A stretch of DNA of 64,000 bases from Dastarcus helophoroides (lineage: Eukaryota > Arthropoda > Insecta > Coleoptera > Bothrideridae). Shown piece after piece: positions 24,543 to 39,603 of this stretch. A model generated the notes under the pieces. That model was given only the letters and a program-made list of their open reading frames with translations. It did not search any database and was not told the origin of the DNA. The first letter of the stretch is position 1, and each line of letters begins with the position of its first letter. Where the stretch lies: assembly GCA_028583605.1 (NCBI GenBank), contig CM053337.1:14837639-14901638 (forward strand). Direction: 5' to 3'. A program made the translations under genes and the position numbers.

Positions 24543-25380
24543 TGGCGACTAACTTCAGCCAGCCCGAACAACACACATCTAAACCACAGTATAGATATTA
24601 GCTTACGCATACAGTAGCGACAAATTGCTAAAATTTTGTCACGAATTTTGTTTGCTCATGCGTCAATTTGCACAATCCCGAACATGGCGTCACAGTGTTC
24701 TATGATTAGCAGAAATAAGATCTATGGTCGTTGGGTAACTGAATGTCAGTTGAGAGTTGCCACGTGTTCGGGAAAATCAGCACTTGAGCGAATATGATTT
24801 TGTATTTTACGTTCATATGTTATTCATTTATGGTAAAAATGTAAGACAATTTATCTACATTTATGGATGTTCTAGAAATTTGATATGGTCAGGGATTTTC
24901 ATCCGAATTGTGGGATTTTTAAGGAGATTGTTCGCGAATAATGTTTAGGTCATCTGGCAACACTGGATCAGTTTTATTGAAATGTCAGTCTTGTTATAAT
25001 TCATTGCGCTAATAAGATGAAACCAAATAAAAGAGAAAAGAGGAGAATTTACACGTTCTATTTATAAATGTAACTCTAACAGCAATAATGATTTGAGAAA
25101 ATCAGCTTCTTTTTAATTTCCAAAAGAAGGCAAAAGGTAATATTCGGGTACACCCAATTTGTTTTATTAAAAAAAAAACTGTTTTATTATACTCGCATTT
25201 GCCAGTTTTTCTTTGTCTATTCTTTATACTTATTAGGTTATCAGTAATTGCAAAATAAACATTATTTAAAAAATACCCGAGAACTAGTATTTTTGGACTA
25301 TTTGTAAAGTAGTAAATTAGAATTTAAACGGTAAAAACTATTGAAATTAATAAACTTGATGGTTTTGTTTAATAAATAAA
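24543..25380. other. Intergenic DNA with repeat fragments
   Basis: GCTTACGCATACAGTAGCGAC (24600 area) is the inverse of sequence found at about 22445 and 25490. The remainder is AT-rich with no recognised gene. Confidence 0.4.
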
Positions 25381-26660
25381 TTTAAATTTTCGCGGCCGTG
25401 CACAATCCACAACATGGCTGATTCCATTGAAGGTCAACGATTTTAGCTGCTTCAAGATCAAAGGTACCGACACTTTTGTCACTACTGTATGCGTAAGCTA
25501 ATATCTACACTGTGTCTAAACACACAAAACACATCTAAAAACAACTAACTCTTCTTTTTCGCGAAGACGCGGTCGAGCCATCTATGCTTCGCGTCACCCC
25601 GAATTGACGTTGACATTGTACTGCCAACTTCAAATAACGAACAATTGGCGGGCTATTCAAAATTTAAACCTACATTATGAAAAAATATGTATTTTTCCGA
25701 AGATACTATGTTACTCGACGACTTTGAAGCTATTTAAAATAGCTGTCAGCTAGGGCGGTAGTTGTTTTTTAGTCTTAGTTAGCAATGTTTATTTTAAAGG
25801 TAAACGAAAGGTTTTTTATATTTTTGGCTTTAATTACCCCCCCCCCCCAAAGGTAAAAATATGTATTTATCTTTCAAGGTCAAGTTTTTTGTAGAATTCT
25901 TTACCCTTTCTGTGGTGGGTAGCGGCCATATATATAATACTCCTATATGGCCAGTTCCTCGTTTCTTATGGGAAAGATTTCTCTTTTTCGCTGACCTTCA
26001 CACGCATTAATGAGTTGCAATGCGCAGGTGTTACAAATCATCTGTACATGGCCAAAGTCAGCTGTGCACGACCAAACATAAACATCCGTTTAACCCGCGT
26101 GTAGCGATTGGTTCATTTCGTTCAATTCATGCGCAATACTCGCCATTTATTCATGTTCCATCTTTATCGAATTTGGTTGGAACAAACTCGTGAAGAGAAT
26201 AGGGAGCTGGCCATATAGAAGTATTACATATATGCGAACAACACACATCTAATTTCCAAAAACAACTAACTCTATGCTTCGCGTCCCCCGAATTGACGTT
26301 GACATTGTACTGCCAACTTCAAATAACAAACAATTGGCGGGCTATTCAAAATTTAAACCTACATTATGGAAAAATATGTATTTTCCCGAAGATACTATGT
26401 TACTCGACGACTTTGAAGCTATTTAAAATAGCTCTCAGCTAGGGCGGTAGTTGTTTTTTAGTCTTAGTTAGCAATATTTATTTTAAAGGTAAACGAAAGG
26501 TTTTTTTTATATTTTTGGCTTTAATTACCCCGCCGAAGGTAAAAATATGTATTTATCTTTGAAGGTCAAGTTTTTGGTAGAATTCTTTACCATTTCTGTG
26601 GTGGGTAGCGGTCGGTAGCGGAATTTTAGAGATCCGGTAGCGACATTTGGCATTGAACCA
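25380..26660. repeat. Nested direct repeats (two ~290-bp copies)
   Basis: About 25585-25880 and 26270-26560 are near-identical copies; both contain GAATTGACGTTGACATTGTA, GGCGGGCTATTCAAAATTTA and AGCTAGGGCGGTAGTTGTTT. The first copy has a C-run near 25838-25848 that is nearly absent in the second. The DNA between them holds a separate inverted-repeat element (25927-26234). The left edge (25380-25500) is the empty-site copy for the hAT-like MITE. Confidence 0.85.
25927..26234. mobile_element. 308-bp MITE with ~32-bp terminal inverted repeats
   Basis: The left end reads CATATATATAATACTCCTAT then ATGGCCAGTTCC. The right end, reversed, reads CATATATGTAATACTTCTAT then ATGGCCAGCTCC, with only four differences over 32 bases. 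Related CATATATGTAAT palindromes occur alone near 27500 and 27940. No open frame for a transposase and no convincing target-site duplication were found. Confidence 0.75.
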
Positions 26661-27717
26661 CTGGCAACACTGTTTATGATCTATGTTTGCTAAATGTCAA
26701 TGTCAGTTAAAAAATAAAAAATTACTCATGCAGTAAAAAGTTTCTCTATGCAATATATTAAAAGAATCCAGCATCCTGCCTAAAAGCTATTCCACTGATC
26801 AAAATTAACAACATTAATTATAGTAATTTTTACTTTATTTGATAGGGTGTGGCATGACCTGAATTTTTCAAAAATATGTCATAATATAGCAAGAAATAAA
26901 CAACAATGAAAGGCAAAAAATGCTGTCAACGATGATAGTGATATGGAGTATATTTAATGATAGTGCTAATAGTGCAGTGGTTAATGTAAAATGCAGTTAA
27001 ATGTAAATAGTAAAATTAGTAGTAAATATGTTGGTAGTTTCACTCTGTGATATGACCACGGATTATAGAGGTAGGATAGTGCACGAACGTAGAAAACAGT
27101 GTCGAAAAAGCGTCTAGAGAGTAAATAGTACGCTCTCGTGATATCGGGGGTGATGGATTTCTACTAGCAATGAGGAACCAAGTAAATAAAAATGACCGTT
27201 AAACAGATGTTGAGAGAAAGAGAGAAAAGAAATAGTCGGAGATCCCCTACTTTCTAGACGCATTTCGGTCATATTTTTATACATGGCCAATATAGGGCAT
27301 GCACTTTCCTTATTCTATAATCTGTGGACATGTCAAAAGTTGTCATGGTGGGGGTACACAGTGTCCAACCCCTACAGGAAAATATCCCTGACCTAGATTA
27401 AACAAAACTATGTTACAACTGTTGGTATATCTTCTTTTAGTTGGTGCCACTGACAATATGAACTTTGACTTCTTCAATTTTTGTTTTATTTTGACCATAT
27501 ATGTATTACATATATGATTTTGACGTCTACCTCTAACCTTATGTTTAGTCTCTGTGACAGTGTTCTATTTTAATTGTTAATTATTTAAATGTTTTACGCG
27601 AAAAGTATACAATTAAATTTCTTGATCTATTAAACGTCAGTGAAATAAACTAAAGATATGTCCGCAGAAAAGTGAAAGGGAACCTATACATGTAGAATCC
27701 AATTCTACAATTGCAAG
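26660..27717. other. Intergenic DNA upstream of SQOR
   Basis: AT-rich sequence without recognised genes. A palindromic ATATATGTATTACATATAT lies at about 27498. The last 100 bases precede the SQOR start and presumably contain its promoter and leader, but no core motif is convincing. Confidence 0.4.
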
Positions 27718-31490
<3,773 letters not shown>

Positions 31491-31618
31491 ACACGCTTTG
31501 ATACTATTTTTATATTGTGATTATATAATGCTTATTTTATTAGATTAGAGATATATTTTATATGTGCTATGCCTATTTTATATATTATATTATGAAAAAG
31601 TTAAGTTATTGTTTATTT

Positions 31619-31866
31619 AAGCGATTGAAATATCAAAAATTGAATCATGATCATATAAACGGCAGCTATGGAACATATTCAGTAAAAGCGCCTTATTTAT
31701 TACTTAAAAAACATCGATGCGTAGAATCCAATTAAGTTTTTGTGTTTATTTAAGCGATCGAAGTATCAAAAATTGAATCATGATCATATAAAGAGCACTA
31801 TGGACTACATCAGTAAAAACGTCTTATTTATTACCTAAAACAACATCGATGTGTAGAATCCAATTC
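31619..31866. repeat. ~132-bp direct repeat, two copies
   Basis: 31619-31737 and 31752-31866 share ATCAAAAATTGAATCATGAT, then CATATAAA, TCAGTAAAA and ATCGATG.GTAGAATCCAATT. They start about 130 bases beyond the SQOR stop codon and could fall within its 3' untranslated region. An AATAAA at 31876-31881 is a possible polyadenylation signal. Confidence 0.75.
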
Positions 31867-31909
31867 TTTAAAGAAAATAAAAACTTATCATTTGAAATAT
31901 ATAAGCATC

Positions 31910-33987
31910 TGAAGTATCGAAAATTCAATTTTCATGAAAAAAAGCAGAGATTTTAAAAAAGGTTGAAATTTTTTAAAAAGGTGAAAATATTTTTTTAAAA
32001 AGCCGCAGTTTTTATAAATCAAAACTTCAAAAGAATTCAATACTTTTTAGAGAGGCATTGTATTGTGTGCTGCTGTAATTTTCATCATCTAGCGGATCGT
32101 GGCGAACTTCGTACCGCCTCAGAATTAATAAATATTGTGTTAACTTAGTTGAATTAAATTTTACATTAAAATATTTAATACGTTCACAAAGAAGCTTTAT
32201 CGTTTGACGACAAAGCCCTGTGCTTATTTCCTAATGAATTCTACTCGAAAAACCGCTAAAAACGGCCAATAACGTACAGCGCCATCTACCGATGTATATT
32301 GAGATCATGTTTCTGTCATGTTCCTATTATGAATCAGAGATGGCGCTGTAGACGAATTCCTTATAAAACGTGTTTTTTGTGAATTTTTTCAATATTCTAG
32401 AATTGATTCTGTTATTTGCAACTGAAACAAATCCAACAAACCAAAGATCATAAAAATCCGTCCAGCCGTTCTAGAGTTATAAACGTTTTTTTTTAAATAA
32501 ATATTGTGTTAACTTCATAGCTGAATTAAATTTTATATTAAAATATTTAATACGCTCGCAGATAAGCTTTATCGTTTGGCGACAAAGGCCTGTGCTCGTT
32601 TCCCAATGAATTCTACTCGAAAAACCGCTAAAACGGCCCATAACATACAGCGCCATCCACCGATGTATATTGCGAATACGTTTCTGTCATGTTCCTATTA
32701 TGAATCAGAGATGGCGCTGTAGACAAGTTCCTTATAAAACGGGTTTTTTGAGAATTTTTTCAATATTTTAGAATTGATTCTGTTATTTGCAGCCGAAACA
32801 AATCCAACAAACCAAAGATCATAAAAATCGGTTCCAGCCGTTCTAGAGTTATAAACGTTTTTTTTAAAATAAATATTGTGTTAACTTAATAGCTGAATTA
32901 AATTTTATATTAAAATATTTAATACGCTCGTAGATAAGCTTTATCGTTTGGCGACAAAGGCCTGTGCTCGTTTCCCAATGAATTCTACTCGAAAAACCGC
33001 TAAAACGGCCCATAACATACAGCGTCATCCACCGATGTGTATTGCGAATACGTTTCTGTCATGTTCCTATTATGAATCAGAGATGGCGCTGTATACGAAT
33101 TCCTTATAAAACGTGTTTTTTGTGAATTTTTTCAATATTTTAGAACTGATTCTGCCACTTGCAGCCGAAACAAATCAAACAAAGCAAAGATCATAAAAAT
33201 CCGTCCAGCCGGAAAAGTCAATTTTCATAAAAAAAGTAGTAATTTTTAAAAAGGTTGAAATTTTTTAAATTGGTTAAATTTTTTTAAATTGGTTAAAATT
33301 TTTTAAATTGGTTAAATTTTTTAAATTGGTTAAAATTTTTTAAATTGGATAAAATTTCTTAAAAAGGTGAAAACATTTTTTTACAAGGCCGTAGTCTTTA
33401 AAAATCAAAACTTCAAAAGTATTCAATACTTTCGAGAGTTGAAATTTCTAAAAAAAACGGAAAATTCTACAAACAAATTTAAAACTTTCAAATAATCGTC
33501 ATTTTTAACCCCTTACGCTCGAGTTAATTCGAGAGGCATCGTATTGTTTGCTGCTGTAATATTCATTATCTAACTAGCTGACCCTAGCGAACTTCCTAAC
33601 GCCGTCAGAATTAATAAATATTGTGTTAACTTAATAGCTGAAATAAATTTTATAATTAAAATACTTAATACGCTCGCAGATAAGCTCTATCGTTTGGCGA
33701 CAAAGCCCTGTGCTTGTTTCCCAATGAATTCTACTTGAAAAACCGCTAAAACGGCCCAAAACATACAGCGCCATCTACCGATGTATATTGCAAATATATT
33801 TCTGTCATGTTCCTATTATGAATCAGAGATGGACGCTGCAGAACGAATTTCCTTATAAAACGTGTTTTTTGTGAATTTTTTCAATATTTTAGAACTGATT
33901 CTGATATTTGCAGCCGAAACAAATCAAACAAAGCAAAGATCATAAAAATCCGTCTAGCCATTTTGGAGTTATAAACGTTTTTATTTT
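31910..33987 (+). repeat. Tandem array of a ~366-bp dispersed repeat
   Basis: Units start near AATAAATATTGTGTTAACTT (about 32128, 32498, 32868 and 33616) and end near AAATCCGTCCAGCCGTTCTA followed by GAGTTATAAACGTTTT. Each contains ACAGCGCCATCT and, about 60 bases on, its inverse AGATGGCGCTGT. A longer leader (GAGAGGCAT.GTATTGT and GCTGCTGTAAT) precedes the first and last groups, with a run of TTTTTTAAATTGGTTAAAA between them (33250-33360). Another copy of the tail lies at 54855-54985. No protein is encoded. Confidence 0.88.
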
Positions 33988-34105
33988 AGTGGAACGAACT
34001 GGCCCTTGGTTATCTTCAAAAATTCAAATCTTGTCCCCTGAAACCAAGATAGATTAAAAAACACAACAAAGATTGCTCTCTGCTTTCTTGGTTTGAAAGA
34101 ACAAG
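33988..34105. mobile_element. Foldback-family repeat fragment joined to the 366-bp repeat
   Basis: Directly after the tail GAGTTATAAACGTTTTTATT comes AGTGGAACGAACTGGCCCTT and CCCCTGAAACCAAGATAG, the outer part of the foldback family. The hammerhead-like centre is missing. The same junction of the two repeats is seen at about 54985. Confidence 0.75.
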
Positions 34106-34394
34106 CTTTAAATTTGAGTTATAAATGGTGTAACATGACTGTTTTATATACATATATAATATGAAAGCTAAAAAAAATAACGGTTTTATTGATATTTATC
34201 ACTTAGGTAGGACTGTAAGTTAAGGGGTTAAAAAAATTACAATTTTTAAAAAAGGTAAACTCACTAAATTTTTAAAAAAGCACCAAAATCTTTAATCAGG
34301 TGGAAATAAAAAAAAATCGACTTTTTTCAAAAATGTAACAATTTTGAAAGATTTAAAATTAATGGAACAAAAAAGGAGAATGAAGAAAATTCGT

Positions 34395-34400
34395 TTTATT
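34395..34400 (-). promoter_or_regulatory. Candidate polyadenylation signal of KANSL2
   Basis: AATAAA on the minus strand, 85 bases beyond the KANSL2 stop codon and followed by T/G-containing sequence. Placement is typical for an animal poly(A) signal; no transcript evidence is available. Confidence 0.5.
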
Positions 34401-34484
34401 TAACATCAAATCAGTACAAAATTAGTGTCAATTTTAACATCTTAATATAAAAACCTGTAAATTAACATCAAAACAAAGAAGATT

Positions 34485-37400
34485 TCACTCTACATCCACT
34501 AAACCTTCTTGTGAAGTTTCATCAGTTTCCATCTTAATTTCCTCTTTAACGAATTTATCAAATGAAGCAGCTTTTTGCAAACTATCGTCGTTTTGCTCAA
34601 CTGCGTTGCTTACATCGGCATCCATCTCCACGTTTGTTTTAGTCCCGCACAGACCAGTTTCACGAGGTTCGGTTTTACATTCAGTTTTAAAATCCTCACG
34701 CATATTCACATCCCCTGACTCATCATCATCTCGTGGCTTTAAATCATCTGGTTTTGAATCATCGGGCTTTGAATCATTTGGCTTTAAATCATCTGGCTTT
34801 GAATCATCCGGTTTTGAATCATCCGGCTTTGAATCATCGGGCTTTGAACCATATCCTGAATTTGAAGCATCTCCAGGGTTTGAAACATATCCTGGCTTTA
34901 CACCATCTCCAGGCTTTGAAACATGTCCCGGCTTTGAATCATATCCTAGTTTTGAATAATCTGGCTTTACATCAGAATCAGACTCATTTTTAACGTCTGC
35001 CATATCCAATTTAAATTGCTTTTCGATGCTTTCCGGTTTATCTGTGGATGAATCTTCGAAAAGCAACGACGGCAGCGTTTCCATTTTGGGAACTTCGGGT
35101 ACGTACTGCATCATTTCGCTTTTGATGTGGGCGTGCAGGGACGATTCCCCCATTTCATCTAGCGCCGGAGGTAGATTGGAATTCTCAAGCGACTCATCGT
35201 AGTCAGATTCGGAATCTTTCTGCAAAGGAAACGGATAATAGGAAAATTCAACATGTCGAAACAAATTTGTCAACACAAGATTTGTATTTCAATTTTTACA
35301 AAATACTCGCATTTTAAATTAAGAGAAAATTCATTCAAAATAGACAAAAGTGACGCTGGCGAAGAAAAAATCAATACAAGGGAGAAACGCTGATGAAGAA
35401 AAAATCAAAAGGGAGAAATATGTACTGACAACTGTCTGAAAATTCAAGTCATAAAGCAAATCTAACCACTTGAAACATTCTAATTCATAGGCCAATAGGT
35501 TTGAACATTTATTAGATAGATTCAGAATTTGGAAACCACAGCTCGGTTTTTTTTTTAAGTTTAATCCACTCGCAAAGGGTAATCCCATTATGCTTTCAAA
35601 GCACTGTGAGTAGGATGCGGAAACAAGAATAGATGACGATGAACCGCCTTCTTAAATCAAGGATAGGTTGTAATTTTTGGGGAAAATTCCTTTCAGGTAA
35701 TGATCTTGTTAGATCTTGCTAGTTTAGTACATAATTTCGAATGCTAGTTTGGTACATAAATTCGAATGCTACCAAACATTCCATCTACTTGCATTCAAAT
35801 CTTTGATTAGATCAATATATAGGGTTACTCTTTCTGAGTGAATTGTTTAAAAAAATGCAATTTAAAAGTGATCAAAATGTGACTTAATCGATCTATAAAA
35901 ATGTGACCTAATCAAACTAAAAAAATGTGACTTAATCGATCCATACCCTATGTTGACTATAAGATCGAATTGGGGGCACATCAGCATGCAAACGGCAGGT
36001 AGTGTCGTCAAATATTGCTTCTACAGGCGTCGTACACTCCACATCGGCCCTGATTTTCCCGCAAGGTCTGAACAAAACTTGATGTTGGTCCTCTAAAATA
36101 TGCTTGCGACAGTGCTTTGCCAAAGGTAGAGCTCGTTCGCCACATTTAACTCCTCCTTCGGTGAAGCTGCATTTAACTATGTTCTGAACTTTCGCTGCAA
36201 CTCCATCAGTTATCTAAAACAAGGGGCACTTAACATCGACGTGGTCCCCTAATGTATCTTTTTTTGTCGACTCGAGACAACATTTTTGCAGCCTAGCTTT
36301 GAATTTTATTGACACTCAACATCGACGTGCCAACATAATGTATCATTCTTCTTTTTTCTTGTCGACTCGAGACAACATTTAACATTTTCGCATCCCAGTT
36401 TTAAAGATTATTTAAATTCTTACTAAACAAATTGACAAATCAGGTTGCAAAAACGTTAAATGAATCTAATTCTACGATTTCTCTCACCTGAGCGCGGCGT
36501 TCGTGCAATTTCTTGCTCAGTATCGCATCAATTCCAAGATTTTTATGATATCTTTGGTAAGCCTTCAATTTTTTATACAGACGTTGCTCTTTTGGATTGT
36601 CTCGTACTTGATTATAAATACTACCTGAGATTACAATGTAATAAGCTTTCTGATTTTAAAACATGAAAGTTGTGCGAACTTACAACATGATTCTTTCTCT
36701 CGTTTGAGCGAATGCAGATATTTTCTTCGTTTCTCACGCAAAAGGTGCTGCAGGTGTCTGTACTGCTCTATATAAAGCGACTGCAATCGTATCAATTTAT
36801 CACGGGTAATTAGAGTAATTTCTTCCGCTGTGTAAATATTCGCGTGCCTAAAATATAACCATCATGAGGAGGAGCTGAGACTTAATCTTTATATGATTTT
36901 ATTACATAAGCAGAAAAATTAAATGAGCATCAAATTAATTTTTTTTTTGGAAACTTCAAGATTATACTCAAAATTTTGATTTTTCTCTCACAAATGAATT
37001 TTTTCTTATTTAATAAGTAATTAACTTCAAGTTTACGATCAACATATTGAGACTGAAATCGATATTTTGAAATTAAACCCGAAAGTTCCCACTTTAAGTT
37101 TAAATTTCTAAATTAAATTAACAACTTCGACGACTCTCTCAATTTCAAATTTATGGTCAAAATTTCGAGATTAAATCAAAATTTTCAAGATTAAATCAAA
37201 ATTTCGATTCAAAGTTTCAAGATTAAAAACGAAATTTCAAATTTAAAGCTGAAATATCAGGAATAAATTCAAAATTTCAAAGTTAATCTCGAAAGTTAAA
37301 CTCCTAACTTGAAATTTCGACTTCCATGTACAAATTGCAAGTTTGTTCTAGAAAAATACAAAAAAAAAAGTACAAACATCGACCAAAAAGCAAAATTCAA

Positions 37401-39116
37401 ACAAAAATAATCAACAGTTCGAGTACTACTGTTGAAATTTTGGAATAAAAGTCGAAATTCCAAGTTTCGAGTTGAAATTTCAAGTTTCGAGTTGAAATTT
37501 CAGGTATCAAGTTGAAATTTCAAGTTTTGAGTCAAAATTTCAAGTTTTGAGTCCAAATTTCAAGATTCAAGTCAAAATTTCAAGTATCAAGTCAAAATTT
37601 CAATTTTCTAGTCGAGCTTTGTAAAGAAACATTTTATTAATTTGCTTCATAAATAAGCGACAAATCTTGGAGGTAGACGAGATACAAACAACTCACTTTA
37701 ACAAATCTTCTTGTTCAGAATCAATGGATTCATTATCGGAGCTATCGACTTCGTAATCATGCCAAACGGATGTGATACTCGAAGGTTCAACATCGCTTTC
37801 CGACTCGCTGCAGTAATTTAAAACATTGTTACAAGTATTGTTGTGTATACCGAACGCATCGATTTCATCTAAAATTGCAAATATTTAACATGTTACGCTC
37901 TCATTTGGCTTTTTCTTCGCCAGTTACTCCTTTCACTCAATAAAATATAAATGAAAATAACACTAAATCACTGAATTTTTTTCAAACAACGTCAACAGTG
38001 TAATACATACTAAAAGGGTCCAGGCCTCTGGCACTCCTCAATTCCAAAAGATCATCCGGGCTGGCTCGCCCGCCTTCTTCAGATTGATGCGAGGCGTTTC
38101 TGATTCGAGGCTTTTTGATGTAATGCGACAGAGACTGCAACAAAACTTCGGCGCTCTGCGGTGGGGTGTATTTGCAATTCTGTTTGTTTCTCGAGAGGGT
38201 CGCCTTTAGGGCGTGCTCGGCGCAATACCTAAAATTAAATTCAAATTCTGTTATTCTTCATTTAAGATTCATTGGTTGGAAACTTTAGCATTACTGGGTC
38301 GCAGAAATGTTATCCGTTTCAGAACCACTGGGCCATAATGTGCCATGAGATTTTGGTGTGCCCTCTTGGGTGAATTCTAATCCCAAAATAGTTATTTTTT
38401 TGGAACATATTCAGGTCCTTCGAGAACCTGATTATCGGAACCACTGGGTCATAATGTGCCATGACATTTTAATGTGCCCTCTTGAATTCTAAGCCAAAAT
38501 AGTTATTTTTTTTGGAACATATTCAGGTCCTCCGAGAACCTGAATATGTTCCAAAAAAATAACTATCTTGGGTTAAATTTCACCCGAGGGCACAACCAAA
38601 ATACCAATATATACAATTTACACGCTAATTTGGCTTAAAATTGACCCTAACAAAGCACAAAAAAATCTCACGAAAAACATATATGTCCCAGTGGTCCCAA
38701 AAGGGTTAAATAAAATTATTAATTAAATTCTGTTACTGCGCTGCATTTGTTAGGCTAAATCAATAAATAATTATTGTAACAAATTCCAAAGTTATGCAAC
38801 GTAAACACGATATGCATCAAATCAAGAAAGAACTCACCCGTGTTCTTTCTTGTCGCCTTTTGGGGCGGGTAAATGGCATCGTTTGCCGTTACCGGCGAAA
38901 ACGTAAGAGCACTTGTCTAAACGGGGCGCTTTTATCCTGCAAAATATGCTTGGCGCAGTATTTGTAGCCGTCCAAAGTGAATTGAGAGCATTCGAAGGGT
39001 TGATAGGCGCATTGTTTTTTGTTTTGCAATTCTAGCTCCACCTCGGCTTTTAAAGCGGCGACTGCAACTGGATCCGAAGTGCTAGATTTCCGTTTCGTTT
39101 CCCTTCGAGTCTGCAT
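34485..39116 (-). CDS. KANSL2: KAT8 regulatory NSL complex subunit 2 (KANSL2/NSL2)
   Basis: Nuclear subunit of the NSL complex, which directs MOF-type histone H4 acetylation to promoters. Seven exons: 39116-38838, 38228-38011, 37868-37697, 36847-36684, 36624-36488, 36213-35947, 35219-34485, about 656 residues. Two C3H-C3H zinc domains are complete: C36, C43, C54, H57 with C69, C80, C95, H98; and C338, C347, C358, H361 with C374, C383, C396, H399. The region between holds the conserved [20 protein letters not shown] segment and a basic coiled stretch. The tail (413-656) is acidic and low-complexity with KPDDS repeats and little conservation. Exon 1 carries one extra base near 38912, just before zinc ligand C69: read directly it stops at 75 residues, while the next frame continues as [15 protein letters not shown]. 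Every other junction joins in frame, so a sequence error is favoured over a pseudogene. Confidence 0.92.
35545..35690 (-). repeat. Dispersed repeat, copy 2 (KANSL2 last intron)
   Basis: Inverted copy of the repeat at 30375-30505: AAGTTTAATCCACTCGCAAA, CAAAGCACTGTGAGTAGGAT and CGCCTTCTTAAATCAAGG. It is uninterrupted at CAAAGCACT and so shows the empty state of the site that is filled at 54847-55403. Confidence 0.8.
36950..37620. repeat. Degenerate AAATTTC repeat with 20-bp array (KANSL2 intron)
   Basis: TCAAAATTTCGA-type words fill the intron between exons 3 and 4 of the conserved core. From about 37440 to 37615 they become a tandem array of AAATTTCAAGTTTCGAGTTG and close variants, about nine copies of 19-20 bases. 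Confidence 0.8.
38325..38565. repeat. ~110-bp duplication ending in a perfect palindrome
   Basis: Two direct copies carry GAACCACTGGG.CATAATGTGC and TTGGAACATATTCAGGTCCT. The second is followed by its own inverse: AGTTATTTTTTTTGGAACAT and ATTCAGGT, an 8-base spacer, then AACCTGAATATGTTCCAAAA and AAATAACT (about 38500-38565), with 28-base arms. It lies in KANSL2 intron 1. Confidence 0.85.
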
Positions 39117-39463
39117 TCTAAAATAGTTTAATTATTAGCAAAGATAATTAATACTTGGCACTTCCTATAAACAACACAATTTTTTTTGTCATATTTGACA
39201 TTAGGGGTATTGGTAGCCCTGGGAGCGCGTATCTGTCAAACGTCAAGATAAGTGACGCGTCATATTTTTATTGTCGTCTGTCAAGAACTATTCTAGAAAG
39301 GTTGATCTGTTCCAAAGATAGCATTAGTGTGACGTTGCGGCGCCATTTTGTAATAAGTTGGTAATACTATATCCAAACAAAATATATAACTGTGTGGTAA
39401 AATTCCTTTTTTTTTTCTAATTTGAGGATCTAATCTACAATTCTAATTGATCATCTAAGTAAG
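39117..39463 (-). promoter_or_regulatory. Presumed KANSL2 upstream region
   Basis: Sequence immediately 5' of the KANSL2 start on the minus strand. GTTGCGGCGCCATTTTG near 39335 is the only GC-richer patch. No TATA box or initiator is convincing; the call rests on position only. Confidence 0.35.
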
Positions 39464-39603
39464 ATGGCATTAACGGTATTTATGCGGCATTAACAGTATT
39501 TATGCGGCATTAACAGTATTTATGCGGCATTAACAGTATTTATGCGGCATTAACAGTATTTATCCGGCATTAACAGTATTTATACTGCATTAACAGCATT
39601 TAT
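39464..39603. repeat. 20-bp minisatellite, about seven copies
   Basis: GCGGCATTAACAGTATTTAT is repeated head to tail with few changes (last copies ACTGCATTAACAGCATTTAT and similar). It sits about 350 bases upstream of the KANSL2 start codon. Confidence 0.92.

Noticed and set aside
34606..34993. Plus-strand frames with SSGFE and LNHLA repeats
   Set aside because: They are antisense shadows of the KANSL2 KPDDS repeat exon.
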